Source: CAZZHG01 sp964653655
GTDB taxonomy: Bacteria; Bdellovibrionota; FAC87; UBA2466
Length of the DNA stretch: 64,000 nucleotides
Assembly (NCBI GenBank): GCA_964653655.1
Contig: CAZZHG010000004.1
Span: 22,562 to 86,561 of the forward strand
Direction: 5' to 3'
The translations under genes and the position numbers were made by a program. Below are positions 51,926 to 60,641 of the stretch, in pieces. How positions within the stretch are numbered: position 1 is the first letter of the stretch; the number at the start of each line of letters is the position of its first letter. The notes under the pieces are model-generated. The model worked only from the letters and a program-made list of their open reading frames with translations. It made no database searches and had not been told where the DNA came from.

Positions 51926-52860
51926 GTTACCGCACTTCGGCGAAAGGCCTCAGTCGGCAAACCCGCCACGGTGGAGGCGATGTCCGCGGGCAATTCCTTC
52001 AGGGCGGAGCGGGCCTCGTAAAGCAGAAGGCTAGCGAGCCCAATCTCCGCCACATCCCGGTCGGATTTCCAGGCGGAAGCCGCGATCCGGTAAAGCCCGT
52101 TGCCGGCAGGCTCCCAGATGCGCGCGAGACGCTCCAAGAAAACAGCGGCATCCGGAAAGTAGCAGCGCCGGGGGGCCGGCGGCACCGGCCCGTGAGCTTC
52201 CACTGCCTCGCCCAAGCAGAGAGAAGCGAGTCTCTTGAATTTGTGGTGGGTGCAATACCCGGCTTCGAGGGCCGCCCATTCCCTCAACACTCCCGAGGAA
52301 GCGGAAAGAGCGGAGTCCGACTGAAGAATCACTCCGTGACAGCCGAGCAGAATCACGTCGGTATCGCCCCAGCTCTCGAGCGCCTTACTCAGCTCCCATC
52401 CCGGACGAATGGCGCCGAACCCTTTCACGCGAAGCTTGGTTTTAGCCGACAGCCATTCTTCCACGCCCGGATCGTCGGCCATGAGGACCGCCGGCAAGGA
52501 ATGAAAATGAGCGACCCACTTCCCTTTCAGAAAAGCGTGAAACCCCGTCTCCATCGAAGGCCGTCCGTCGGCTCCCGGCAGCTTCGATTCCTTCAGCGCG
52601 TCGGCATAGGCCTGTTCCGCCGCGGCGTCCGATCCGATTCGTGAGAGACGGGAAAGAAGCCCGGGCAAGTCGACGCACGTGACGCCGGAGCTATCGGTCA
52701 CCTGATCCAAGCGAAAGCCGGACGCCTTGATAAAAAGACGATCGCCGTCTTTCACCGAGAGATTGCCGCCAGCCCCCTGAGTCCACAGGGGAATGCGGCC
52801 TCCGATCAGTCGGCAGGCGGCCGACAGCGCGGCCCGTGAAGCTGAGTGGTTTCCCGGCAT
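51922..52860 (-). CDS. Class II aldolase/adducin-family protein
   Basis: 312 residues. Metal-dependent aldolase or epimerase fold: GAGGNLSVKDGDRLFIKASG at the phosphate-binding N-terminus, RPSMETGFHAFL, metal-binding His in VAHFHSLP and a third His in LLGCHGVIL. Family members act on fuculose, rhamnulose or ribulose phosphates. The neighbourhood of HAD, nucleotidyltransferase and kinase genes suggests it makes or cleaves a short sugar phosphate for a glycan. TATAAT lies eight bases before the ATG. Confidence 0.85.
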   Translation of the reverse strand: MPGNHSASRAALSAACRLIGGRIPLWTQGAGGNLSVKDGDRLFIKASGFRLDQVTDSSGVTCVDLPGLLSRLSRIGSDAAAEQAYADALKESKLPGADGRPSMETGFHAFLKGKWVAHFHSLPAVLMADDPGVEEWLSAKTKLRVKGFGAIRPGWELSKALESWGDTDVILLGCHGVILQSDSALSASSGVLREWAALEAGYCTHHKFKRLASLCLGEAVEAHGPVPPAPRRCYFPDAAVFLERLARIWEPAGNGLYRIAASAWKSDRDVAEIGLASLLLYEARSALKELPADIASTVAGLPTEAFRRSAVT

Positions 52861-52868
52861 CGCGTAAC

Positions 52869-52876
52869 ATTATAAT
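52869..52876. promoter_or_regulatory. Palindromic ATTATAAT serving two divergent genes
   Basis: In the 27-base gap between divergent genes, this octamer gives TATAAT on both strands, eight bases before the aldolase ATG and 11 bases before the ATG of the GDPD-like gene. Both mRNAs would be leaderless or nearly so. Confidence 0.5.
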
Positions 52877-52887
52877 ATGAGTCGTAG

Positions 52888-53478
52888 ATGGAAATCATAC
52901 GCCACCGGGTAAACACTTGCGCCGAGCTGACGAAGGTCGCGCCTAAATGGGGCTGCGAGATCGACCTTCGCACCCGGGGCTCGGAGATTATTCTCAACCA
53001 TGAGGCTTTCGCCGACGGGGACAAGTTCTCCGATTTCGCGGCCGCCTGGGCCACCGGCGGCCCGAGAGGCACGCTGATCCTCAATCCCAAGGAAGACGGT
53101 CTTGAAGACAAGACCCTCGAAACGCTCAAACGCCATCGCATCGAAAACTACTTCTTCCTGGATCTCACCCTCCCCACCACTGTCCGCCTGACCATGCGCG
53201 AGTCCAACCGCCACGTAGCGGTTCGGGTCAGCGAGTACGAGAGCGCCGATAACGCCCTGCGATTCGCGGGCAAAGCCGACTGGGCCTGGGTGGACTGCTT
53301 CGCCGGAGAACCGCTGCCGACGGCGGTGTTCGAGGCGCTGAAGGGAAAGTTCCGCCTCTGTCTCGTCTCGCCCGAGCTCCAGGGATATCCGCCTTCCCGA
53401 ATCGGCTCGTTTCTTTCCCTGCGCACCCGGCTCGACGCTGTCTGCACCAAACATCCGGACATCTGGAGCCAACCCTGA
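52888..53478 (+). CDS. Short GDPD-like phosphodiesterase-fold protein
   Basis: 196 residues. N-terminal RHRVNTCAELTKVAPKWG, then CEIDLRTRGSEIILNHE, parallels glycerophosphodiester phosphodiesterases (HR, NT, E-x-D, and a second His). Usual members are 240-300 residues, so later parts of the barrel are missing or reduced. It may still bind a phosphodiester or act on a polyol phosphate. It shares its stop with the start of the next gene. Confidence 0.75.
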   Translation: MEIIRHRVNTCAELTKVAPKWGCEIDLRTRGSEIILNHEAFADGDKFSDFAAAWATGGPRGTLILNPKEDGLEDKTLETLKRHRIENYFFLDLTLPTTVRLTMRESNRHVAVRVSEYESADNALRFAGKADWAWVDCFAGEPLPTAVFEALKGKFRLCLVSPELQGYPPSRIGSFLSLRTRLDAVCTKHPDIWSQP

Positions 53479-54194
53479 AACCACTGACGCTCGTGCTTCC
53501 CTGCTACAACGAGGGAAAGAGTCTGCGCGCTCTCCTCGAACGGTCGGTGGCCTGCGCGCGCCGCCGGGGACTCACGCCGAAGGAATTCCACCTGATCCTC
53601 GTCGACAATGGTTCCGCCGACGACAGCGCGGCGGTTCTGAAACAGATGACGAAGGAGCCCAATCACGAATTTTTTTCGATCGTCACCGTTCCCGTGAATC
53701 AGGGATACGGCTACGGAGTTCACCAAGGATTGAAGGCCACGAGTCCCGGAATCGTCGGGTGGAGCCACGCCGATGAGCAATGCGACCCCGAAGACGCTTT
53801 CAAAGCGTGGGAGCGGATCCGCGACACCGACGCCAAAATTCTCGTGAAGGGAACCCGAAGCGGGCGGGCGCTGGGCAACTGGCTGTTCTCCCGGGGCTTC
53901 GAGCTCGTGAGCCTTATTATTCTCTGGCGCTGGTTACCCGAAACCAACGCGCAGCCCAAAGTTTTCGATTCGAGTCTACTGAGTGCACTGGATGCCCCGC
54001 CCCTCGGCTTCGCCTTCGATCTGTACGTATTGCTCCGCGCCAGGGAGCAAGGTTTCCGTTTTCAAGAGGTTCCCGTCTTCTTCCCCCCCCGAAAACACGG
54101 CCAATCCCGCTGGGCCGCGACGTTCCGTTCCAAGTGGCGAACGATCTGGGGATTGGTGACCTTCATGGTGCGTTACCGGCTGGGACGCGTCTAA
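53475..54194 (+). CDS. Glycosyltransferase family 2, dolichol-phosphate mannosyltransferase type
   Basis: About 239 residues. TLVLPCYNEGKSLRALL, LILVDNGSADDSAAVL, VPVNQGYGYGVHQGL and GWSHADEQCDPED (DxD-like) form a soluble GT-A fold. The start is uncertain: the standard GTG at 53493 would remove the first beta strand, whereas a CTG overlapping the preceding stop (CTGA) gives a normal N-terminus. I use the latter. It could make polyprenyl-phosphate sugar for the neighbouring GT-C enzymes. Confidence 0.84.
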   Translation: MKPLTLVLPCYNEGKSLRALLERSVACARRRGLTPKEFHLILVDNGSADDSAAVLKQMTKEPNHEFFSIVTVPVNQGYGYGVHQGLKATSPGIVGWSHADEQCDPEDAFKAWERIRDTDAKILVKGTRSGRALGNWLFSRGFELVSLIILWRWLPETNAQPKVFDSSLLSALDAPPLGFAFDLYVLLRAREQGFRFQEVPVFFPPRKHGQSRWAATFRSKWRTIWGLVTFMVRYRLGRV

Positions 54195-54285
54195 AAGGAA
54201 CTATCTAAAGATTTCCAGACATTCTGCCGTTTCTTTGAGTAACGGCGGGCCTCCCCGGCTCGACCTCAAGGAAGACTCAGACCCC

Positions 54286-55023
54286 ATGGACGGCGGAAAT
54301 CTGAAGGCGGTGCTTTTCGATCTCGACGACACCGTCTATTCGTACGCGCCCTGCCATGCGGCCGGACTCTCCGAATCCCATCTGACGGCGAAAAAACTCC
54401 ACGGCTCCTGGATGAAGCGCGAGACCTTCGACGCGGACTACGATCAAGCCCGCCGCCAGACCAAACAAGAAACCGGCGGACAAGCGGGAACTCACTGCCG
54501 TCTGCTCTATTTCAAGCACATGCTCGAAAATCGGCTGGGCGGAACCAAGATCGCGGAGAGCCGTGCGCTCCACGCGGCGTACTGGAAGGGCTTCTTCTCG
54601 GCGATGAAAATCGATCCCGGCTGCGCGGAGCTCATCGTGGACTTGCGGGCCCGGGGAATCCGAATCGCCTGGGTCACGAATTTCACGACGGACCGCCAGA
54701 TGCTCAAGCTCACTCACCTGGGACTTGCCGGCGCCGCCGATTTTCTCGTGACGTCGGAGGAAGCCGGCGCGGAGAAACCCGCTCCCGCTCCCTTCGAGCT
54801 CGCTCTTTCGAAGCTCGGCGTGAAGCCCTCGCAAACGGCGATGGTCGGCGACGATCTGGACTCCGACTACCGCGCGGGAAAAGCGCTCGGACTTCAAGCG
54901 ATATGGCTGAACCGCGGAAACAAGGCCGTGCCGGACGACGTAACCGAGAGCGCGGCCGACTGGCGTGAGCTCGCGGGCCTTTTTTCGAATGCTCTGACCC
55001 CCAAGCGGAGGGCGGCGGGATGA
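54286..55023 (+). CDS. HAD-family hydrolase (phosphatase)
   Basis: 245 residues. Motif I AVLFDLDDTVYSY with both Asp, motif II AWVTNFTTDRQ, motif III Lys in AGAEKPAPAPFELAL and motif IV MVGDDLDSDYRAGKALG. A C1-cap of about 100 residues sits between motifs I and II. Likely removes a phosphate from a sugar or polyol phosphate. Overlaps the next gene by four bases. A longer frame starting at TTG was rejected for lack of ribosome site and a Pro-rich N-terminus. Confidence 0.87.
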   Translation: MDGGNLKAVLFDLDDTVYSYAPCHAAGLSESHLTAKKLHGSWMKRETFDADYDQARRQTKQETGGQAGTHCRLLYFKHMLENRLGGTKIAESRALHAAYWKGFFSAMKIDPGCAELIVDLRARGIRIAWVTNFTTDRQMLKLTHLGLAGAADFLVTSEEAGAEKPAPAPFELALSKLGVKPSQTAMVGDDLDSDYRAGKALGLQAIWLNRGNKAVPDDVTESAADWRELAGLFSNALTPKRRAAG

Positions 55024-56600
55024 AACCGAAGATGCAAGTCATCGTACCGATGGCCGGACGCGGGGATCGCTTCCTCCGGGCCGGGTACAAAGATATCAAG
55101 CCCCTCATCGTGGTGGACGGCCGTCCCATCGTCGAGCACGTTACGAACCTTTTCCCGGGAGAAAAAGACTTCCTGTTCATCTGCGCGAACGACCACCTTG
55201 AAAACACGAAGGTCAAACGCGAGCTGAAGCGAATCGCCCCCGCCGGACAAATCGTCGGCATCGCCCCCCACAAGCTCGGTCCAGTGCATACGGCTCTCGA
55301 AGGCGCCGACTATATCCGGGACGAAGCTCCGGTCGCCCTTACCTACTGCGATTACAGCCTCTACTGGAATTACGACAGCTTTCTCCGTTACGTCGAGAAG
55401 ACGGACTGTGACGGATGCATAATCTCCTACAAAGGCTTTCATCCCCATAGCCTCGGCCCCAACTTGTACGGGTACCTACGCATGGACGGAGATCGGGTCC
55501 TCGAGATCCGAGAAAAGGGCTGCTTTACCGACGACAAGATGGGCGAGTTCGCCTCCGCCGGGCTTTACTATTTCCGCTCGGGCAAGCTCATGAAGCAGTA
55601 CTTTCGAAAGGCAGTGGAGCTGGGACTCACCGCGAAGGGAGAGTACTTCGCGAGCCTTCCCTACAATCCGATGATCGCCGACGGGCTCGACATCCGGGTT
55701 TTCGAAGTCGAGCACTTTCTCCAGTGGGGAACCCCCGAGGACCTGCAGGAGTATCAAGGTTGGTCGCAATACTTCGGGTCCGAACCCCAACCCTCTCCCC
55801 GCCCCCGAGCGGGCTGGACGACCCTGATTCCGATGGCCGGAGAAGGCTCGCGGTTCAGGGCGGTCGGATACCGGGAACCGAAGCCGCTGATTCCGGTTTC
55901 CGGAACCCCGATGATTTCCCGAGTGCTGGAGTCGCTTCCCAAGAGCGGGAAGCAAGTGGCCATTTGCCAGAAGGCGGCGGCGGCCGCAGTGGGCGCGGGA
56001 CTCGAGAAGCTCGGCACGCCGGTGACGATTCAAACCGTGCCCGCCCTCACCTGCGGCGCGGTGGCTACCTGCCTCGCCGGGGAAAGCGCGATAGATCCGA
56101 ACTCCCCGTTGCTCGTGGCGGCTTGCGACTCGGCGCTTTTTTTCGACGACAAGAAACTGGATGCGCTGACGTCCGACCCCAAGACGGATTTTCTCTGTTT
56201 CACGTTCCGCAATCATCCCCACGCGAACCGCAACCCCAAGCAGTACGCCTGGGCGGAACTGCGGCCGGATGGAACGATCTCGAAAGTGAAGTGCAAGGTA
56301 CCTCTGCGGGACGGCGACGTTAGCCGGGACCCGGGCATCACCGGAACTTTCTGGTTCCGCCGGGCCGGAGACTTCTTCGACGCCTGCCGAAAAACCTTGA
56401 AGGCCCTGGAGGGAACGAAAACGGAAGCCCACGTGGATCTCGCCGTTTCGCTGCTCGCGGAAAGCGGAGCCACCGGCCGCGTCCTGGACCTGAAACACTT
56501 CATCTGCATGGGAACTCCGGACGACGTCCGGACTTACGAATACTGGGCGAACTACTTCCGTAAGATCGCCTACCCGGGAAAGACCGCGAAAACTGCATGA
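55020..56600 (+). CDS. Protein with two tandem nucleotidyltransferase domains
   Basis: 526 residues. Domain 1 (about 1-255): VIVPMAGRGDRFLRAG, KPLIVVDGRPIVEHV, DYSLYWNYDSFL. Domain 2 (about 267-515): LIPMAGEGSRFRAVG, KPLIPVSGTPMISRVL, VAACDSALFFDDKKL. Both keep the G-x-G-x-R-F nucleotide loop and KPLI sugar-1-phosphate loop, so both may be active, perhaps on different substrates. Each resembles glucose-1-phosphate thymidylyltransferase-type enzymes. The tandem arrangement is unusual. Overlaps both neighbours by four bases. Confidence 0.88.
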   Translation: MKPKMQVIVPMAGRGDRFLRAGYKDIKPLIVVDGRPIVEHVTNLFPGEKDFLFICANDHLENTKVKRELKRIAPAGQIVGIAPHKLGPVHTALEGADYIRDEAPVALTYCDYSLYWNYDSFLRYVEKTDCDGCIISYKGFHPHSLGPNLYGYLRMDGDRVLEIREKGCFTDDKMGEFASAGLYYFRSGKLMKQYFRKAVELGLTAKGEYFASLPYNPMIADGLDIRVFEVEHFLQWGTPEDLQEYQGWSQYFGSEPQPSPRPRAGWTTLIPMAGEGSRFRAVGYREPKPLIPVSGTPMISRVLESLPKSGKQVAICQKAAAAAVGAGLEKLGTPVTIQTVPALTCGAVATCLAGESAIDPNSPLLVAACDSALFFDDKKLDALTSDPKTDFLCFTFRNHPHANRNPKQYAWAELRPDGTISKVKCKVPLRDGDVSRDPGITGTFWFRRAGDFFDACRKTLKALEGTKTEAHVDLAVSLLAESGATGRVLDLKHFICMGTPDDVRTYEYWANYFRKIAYPGKTAKTA

Positions 56601-58774
56601 ACCGCGCTCTTAAAAATCCCATACCCGAGCCACTGAAACAGGCACCGCCTTCCGCGCCGATCCGCTCCAGGGAACCCTTCCAGTTTCTGCGGCACTTGCC
56701 GCTGAAATCCATTTTCAGGAGCCCGCTCTTCTGGGGCCCGCTCGCTCTGAAACTCGCACTCGCCAGCTTCCTCGGATCTCACTACCTGCGGGATCTCTTC
56801 GTTCCCTTCGTGAACTTCTTCGTCGAATCGGGATTCTCGAATCCGTGGGATCACTTTCATGCTTTGGGGCGGGACGACGCCTTCCCCTATCCTCCGGGAA
56901 TGCTCTACTTGCTCTCGACGGCGAGGATCCTGTTCAGCCCCTTGCTCGCCGCGGGAACGGATACGGCGACCTGGCTGCATCTGCTGAGCTTTCGATTGCC
57001 GCTGCTCGCTTGCGATTTGGGCTGCTTGCTGCTGCTGCTCAACTGGTTTCCTAATCGCCCGCGGCTTCTTCTGGGACTCTACTGGGCTTCGCCCATCGTC
57101 CTCTACGCGACCTACTGCCACGGCCAGCTCGATCTGGTTCCCACCGCGCTGTTGCTCGCAAGCCTGTCCCTCATTCACAAAAAGAAGTTCGTGGCGGGAA
57201 TGGCGGTCTTCGGAGTTTGTCTGGCGACCAAATCCCACGTTGCCGTGGCTCTGCCCTTTCTGCTCGTTTACCTTTACCCGCACTCCCGCTGGCAAGGGAT
57301 GGTGAAAGCGGTCGCCGCACTGGTGGGCAGCTACCTTCTGCTCTCGGCTCCTTTTCTCGCCTCGGAGAGTTTCCGCCGGATGGTTTTCCAGAATCCGGAA
57401 CAGGCGAGACTCTTCGCGCTCAGCCTCAACTTCGGAGCGCTAGGCCAGACGGTACTGTTAGCCCCCGCCGCGCTCGTCGCCCTCTGGTACCAATTCGTAA
57501 GCTACCGGAAATGGAACTGGGATCTGCTCGTGCTCTATCTCGGTCTCACCTTCTGCGTATTCGTGCTTCTCACGCCGCCCGCGCCCGCGTACTTCCTGTG
57601 GTCCTTTCCCTTCGTCCTCTTCTTCCTGGCCCGCAATCCCCGCGCGAGCATGGGTGCGTATTGGACCTACGCCTTCTCTTATGTCCTCTTCTACACGGTC
57701 GGCGAGCAGCCGGCCGGTATCGACGAGCTGCAACGAGTGTTTCCGGGCTGGAACTCACTTCGCTTGGGGGGCCAGGCGACTTCGCTGATTTTCACCGCGA
57801 TGGAAGCTTCGCTCGCGGGACTCATCGGCGGGATCTATCTTTTCGGCGTACGCAAGAACGCGATCTACCACCGCAAGGACCGTCCGATCAGCATTGGACT
57901 CGCCGGCGACAGCGGCGTGGGCAAGGATCGTCTCGTCGGCAATCTCCTCGATATGCTGGGCCGCGATCGGGTCACCGTCACGTCGGGAGACGATTACCAC
58001 CGCTGGCCCCGCGGGCATGCGAAGTGGACCGAGCACACGCCCCTCAATCCGAAAGGTAACTACCTGCATCTGGAACAGGCCCACGCGATGGACCTGATGA
58101 CGGGCAAAAACGTCATGCACCGGCACTACGATCACGACACCGGAAAGTTCCGGGAAGGCGAAAGAGTTCTGGCGAGGGAGTTTCTGATCTTCAGCGGACT
58201 GCACTCGCTATCGCTGCAGACGATGCGCGGGCTCTACGACCTGAAGGTATTCGTGGACCCGGACGAGTCGTTACGACGTTACTGGAAGGCGCGGCGGGAT
58301 ATCGAGCAACGGGGCTATTCCCTGGAAAAAGTTCTGAGCGCTCTAGAGCGCCGGGAAGCGGACCGGGTGAAGTACATCCTTCCCCAGCGCGACCAGGCCG
58401 ATCTGATCATACGGCCCGTAGCGGTGAATCCGGCCGATATCGATTACTCGTCACCCATCTGCCCGGCGATAAGGATGGAGTACAAGGCCTCCAACAGCGT
58501 GGATCTGTCGGCCCTGGCGGAGTTTCTGTCGGGGACGGATGGCCTGAAGGTGGAACACGATCCGTTCTTCTCCACGAACCATCAGGTACTCACCGTTCAG
58601 GGCACCATCGAATCTTCCACTCTTCTCGCTTACTGCCGCGAACTGATTCCTTCCCTCGACGATCTGACCACGCAACCGCAGTTTCCGCCGAATCTCGAAG
58701 GCTGCACCCTGCTAGTTCTTCTGTGCAGCCTGGATCAGCAGCTGCGCCATTCCGCCCATCAAGCGAAAATCTAG
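56597..58774 (+). CDS. GT-C membrane protein fused to uridine-kinase-like P-loop kinase
   Basis: 725 residues. Residues about 30-430 form 9-11 membrane segments with an acidic first loop and HALGRDDAFPYPPG, typical of GT-C mannosyltransferase-like proteins. Residues about 432-645 form a kinase: Walker A GLAGDSGVGKDRLV (near 437), TSGDDYHRWPRGH, NVMHRHYDHDTGKF, VDPDESLRRYWKARRDI. The last 80 residues are of unknown role. The fusion ties a cytosolic phosphorylation step to a membrane glycan enzyme. It is the last gene of the co-translated set. The stop overlaps the convergent gene at CTAG. Confidence 0.86.
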   Translation: MNRALKNPIPEPLKQAPPSAPIRSREPFQFLRHLPLKSIFRSPLFWGPLALKLALASFLGSHYLRDLFVPFVNFFVESGFSNPWDHFHALGRDDAFPYPPGMLYLLSTARILFSPLLAAGTDTATWLHLLSFRLPLLACDLGCLLLLLNWFPNRPRLLLGLYWASPIVLYATYCHGQLDLVPTALLLASLSLIHKKKFVAGMAVFGVCLATKSHVAVALPFLLVYLYPHSRWQGMVKAVAALVGSYLLLSAPFLASESFRRMVFQNPEQARLFALSLNFGALGQTVLLAPAALVALWYQFVSYRKWNWDLLVLYLGLTFCVFVLLTPPAPAYFLWSFPFVLFFLARNPRASMGAYWTYAFSYVLFYTVGEQPAGIDELQRVFPGWNSLRLGGQATSLIFTAMEASLAGLIGGIYLFGVRKNAIYHRKDRPISIGLAGDSGVGKDRLVGNLLDMLGRDRVTVTSGDDYHRWPRGHAKWTEHTPLNPKGNYLHLEQAHAMDLMTGKNVMHRHYDHDTGKFREGERVLAREFLIFSGLHSLSLQTMRGLYDLKVFVDPDESLRRYWKARRDIEQRGYSLEKVLSALERREADRVKYILPQRDQADLIIRPVAVNPADIDYSSPICPAIRMEYKASNSVDLSALAEFLSGTDGLKVEHDPFFSTNHQVLTVQGTIESSTLLAYCRELIPSLDDLTTQPQFPPNLEGCTLLVLLCSLDQQLRHSAHQAKI

Positions 58775-59856
58775 AACTCGGTGCCGAACAGCAGCCGCAA
58801 CTCGTTGGCGTGAACGCCGAGATTGCCCATGAGATTGTTATGGGCATAGAGAAGTTTAGTCCGCCATTTTTCGACGTTCTTCGTGATGGCGACTCCTAGG
58901 TTCACTTCGCTGGATCCCACGGGAAACCGGTTATTGGCGAGCTCGGCTTTCACCGAGAACGTGGCGAAGGGCAGCTCGATGCCGGGCTCGAGGATGAAAG
59001 CCAAATCTCTCGTCGTCAGCGCACCATCCGGAATAGCGAGCGTCTGGCCGAAGACCGCTTCGAAATTCACGAGCAGATTTTTCCGCTTCCACATGAAGCC
59101 ACCGCTGATTCCAAGATCCTTCGGCCCCTTGAGGAATTTTCCCGTGTAGACGGAGAATACCGGAGTGAAAGTCGACTCGTTCTTCTTGATCTCGAGCTTG
59201 TAACGGGCGGCGAGGCTCGGACGATTCGCGCCGGTGATATCCAAGGCCTGAAAAAAGGTCAGCTCCAAGCCGGCGATTTCGAACTTCGCGCCGACCGTGT
59301 AGTTCCAGCCGAAACTCTGCCATAGGGAGTAAGCCCGCGAATAATAATAGGTGGGGATCTCGTACCTATCGACCAGGTTCTCCATCCCGAAAACATTTCG
59401 GATCAGACCCGCCGAAAGCTGGAACTTCGGGCTGAAGCGGTGGGAGAGGTACGCTTCGCGCGCATGATAGGTTAGTCCGCCCGCGGCGGTCGTCGCCGTC
59501 GCCGGCGAGGTACTAATCGCCGCCGGAGAGAAAAAGCTGGAGCTATCCTGCGCCCTGCCCGTCGCCCTCAGAGCGGACACGTTGTTCGCCGAGAAACCGT
59601 GTATGACCGTCAGCTTCGTCGTCTCCGAGACGGCATACCCGTTGTGAATTTCGAAATTGTCCACGAGCCACTGAAGCCCCCTCGTAGCGGAACCGCCGAA
59701 GCTTCCGGCGATGCCTCCTTCGAAGTGCCCGGTCGTCGTGAAGGCGGCCGGGGGTCCCTTCGCCGGCACGATCGCGGCGGTGGCTTGAATCGTGCGCTTG
59801 GGCGCGGCGGATGCCGAGACGGTCCAGACCAATAGACAAACGAGTAGAAGTCTCAT
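58771..59856 (-). CDS. Outer-membrane beta-barrel-like protein
   Basis: 361 residues. Signal peptide ends near VSASAAP. The mature part has many alternating strands with Tyr/Phe girdles, for example SLWQSFGWNYTVGAKFEIAG, and ends in Phe, an insertion signal for outer-membrane barrels. About 14-16 strands fit. GAGAGAG precedes the ATG. No family recognised, so a porin or a glycan exporter is possible. Confidence 0.75.
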   Translation of the reverse strand: MRLLLVCLLVWTVSASAAPKRTIQATAAIVPAKGPPAAFTTTGHFEGGIAGSFGGSATRGLQWLVDNFEIHNGYAVSETTKLTVIHGFSANNVSALRATGRAQDSSSFFSPAAISTSPATATTAAGGLTYHAREAYLSHRFSPKFQLSAGLIRNVFGMENLVDRYEIPTYYYSRAYSLWQSFGWNYTVGAKFEIAGLELTFFQALDITGANRPSLAARYKLEIKKNESTFTPVFSVYTGKFLKGPKDLGISGGFMWKRKNLLVNFEAVFGQTLAIPDGALTTRDLAFILEPGIELPFATFSVKAELANNRFPVGSSEVNLGVAITKNVEKWRTKLLYAHNNLMGNLGVHANELRLLFGTEF

Positions 59857-60088
59857 TTCTCTCTCAGGGATTTGGGTTTGGGAAAAAGGGGGAAAACGGG
59901 AAGGTCTTTCTCTATTCTACCGCAAACAGGGCCCGGCGAAGTGCCAAGTTTCGTGAAGGTCTTCTGTCCGGGAAGGCTTCCGCCTACCCAGATAAACCCG
60001 GTATATTCAGTACCTTAAAAGGCACCTTCACAATCCGCTTTGGAAGTTTGTCGCAACGGGTTAAAGACGAGGCTCAGAGGGGATTCGA
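59857..60088. other. Divergent intergenic region
   Basis: 232 bases between the barrel gene and the CAP-domain gene. Only the ribosome site of the barrel gene is recognisable. A weak imperfect repeat of AAGGCACCTT occurs near 60019. No known RNA or riboswitch was recognised. Confidence 0.35.
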
Positions 60089-60580
60089 ATGAAGAAGTCG
60101 ATATGGTTCGCTTTCGTTCTGCTACTCGTCGCCTGCGGTAAGGAAGAGGCAAAGCCCAAGCCCTTGCCCGTGCTGACCGCTCCCCACATGAACGCCGAGG
60201 AAATGCTCCGCCTCGTGAATGCCGCCCGCGCGACGGGTTACCGCTGCGGCGAGGAGGCCTTCGGCCCGGCGCCGGCACTGACCTGGAATCCCCTCCTCGA
60301 GAAATCCTCCGCGGCGCACGCCCAAGACATGGCGGAGAAGAATTACTTCGCTCACGAGGCCCTCGACGGAAGCAAACCGGCCGATCGCATCACCAGAGCT
60401 GGATATCGTTGGTCCACCTGCGGCGAAAACATCGCCAAGGGTCAGCAGTCCATCCCCGAAGTCGTCGAGGCTTGGCTGAAGAGCCCCGGGCACTGCAAGA
60501 ACATCATGAATCCCGCGTACAAGCACCTCGGAGCGTCGCGCTTCGTATCGAGCTGGGTCCAGAACTTCGGAAGCCCCTGA
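60089..60580 (+). CDS. CAP-domain (SCP/PR-1) lipoprotein
   Basis: 163 residues. Signal peptide with lipobox LLVACG. CAP domain motifs: EMLRLVNAARA, AAHAQDMAEKNYFAH, CGENIAKG and VEAWLKSPGHCKNIMNPAYKHLG. The bacterial CAP family may bind peptidoglycan, lipids or other small ligands. Cys residues in the CAP domain may form disulfides. Monocistronic. Confidence 0.9.
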   Translation: MKKSIWFAFVLLLVACGKEEAKPKPLPVLTAPHMNAEEMLRLVNAARATGYRCGEEAFGPAPALTWNPLLEKSSAAHAQDMAEKNYFAHEALDGSKPADRITRAGYRWSTCGENIAKGQQSIPEVVEAWLKSPGHCKNIMNPAYKHLGASRFVSSWVQNFGSP

Positions 60581-60641
60581 CGCACTGATCATTTCCGACC
60601 TTTCTCCTCAGCCCCCGCTCCGCCCATTCCGATAAGAATGT

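Noticed and set aside
55476..56498. 340-codon minus-strand frame in the double nucleotidyltransferase gene
   Set aside because: Antisense to conserved catalytic motifs, no ribosome site, no family resemblance.
59900..60080. c-di-GMP riboswitch before the CAP-domain gene
   Set aside because: Fragments such as GCAAAC and a CGCAAC-like stretch are present, but the conserved helices and tetraloop of GEMM do not form.
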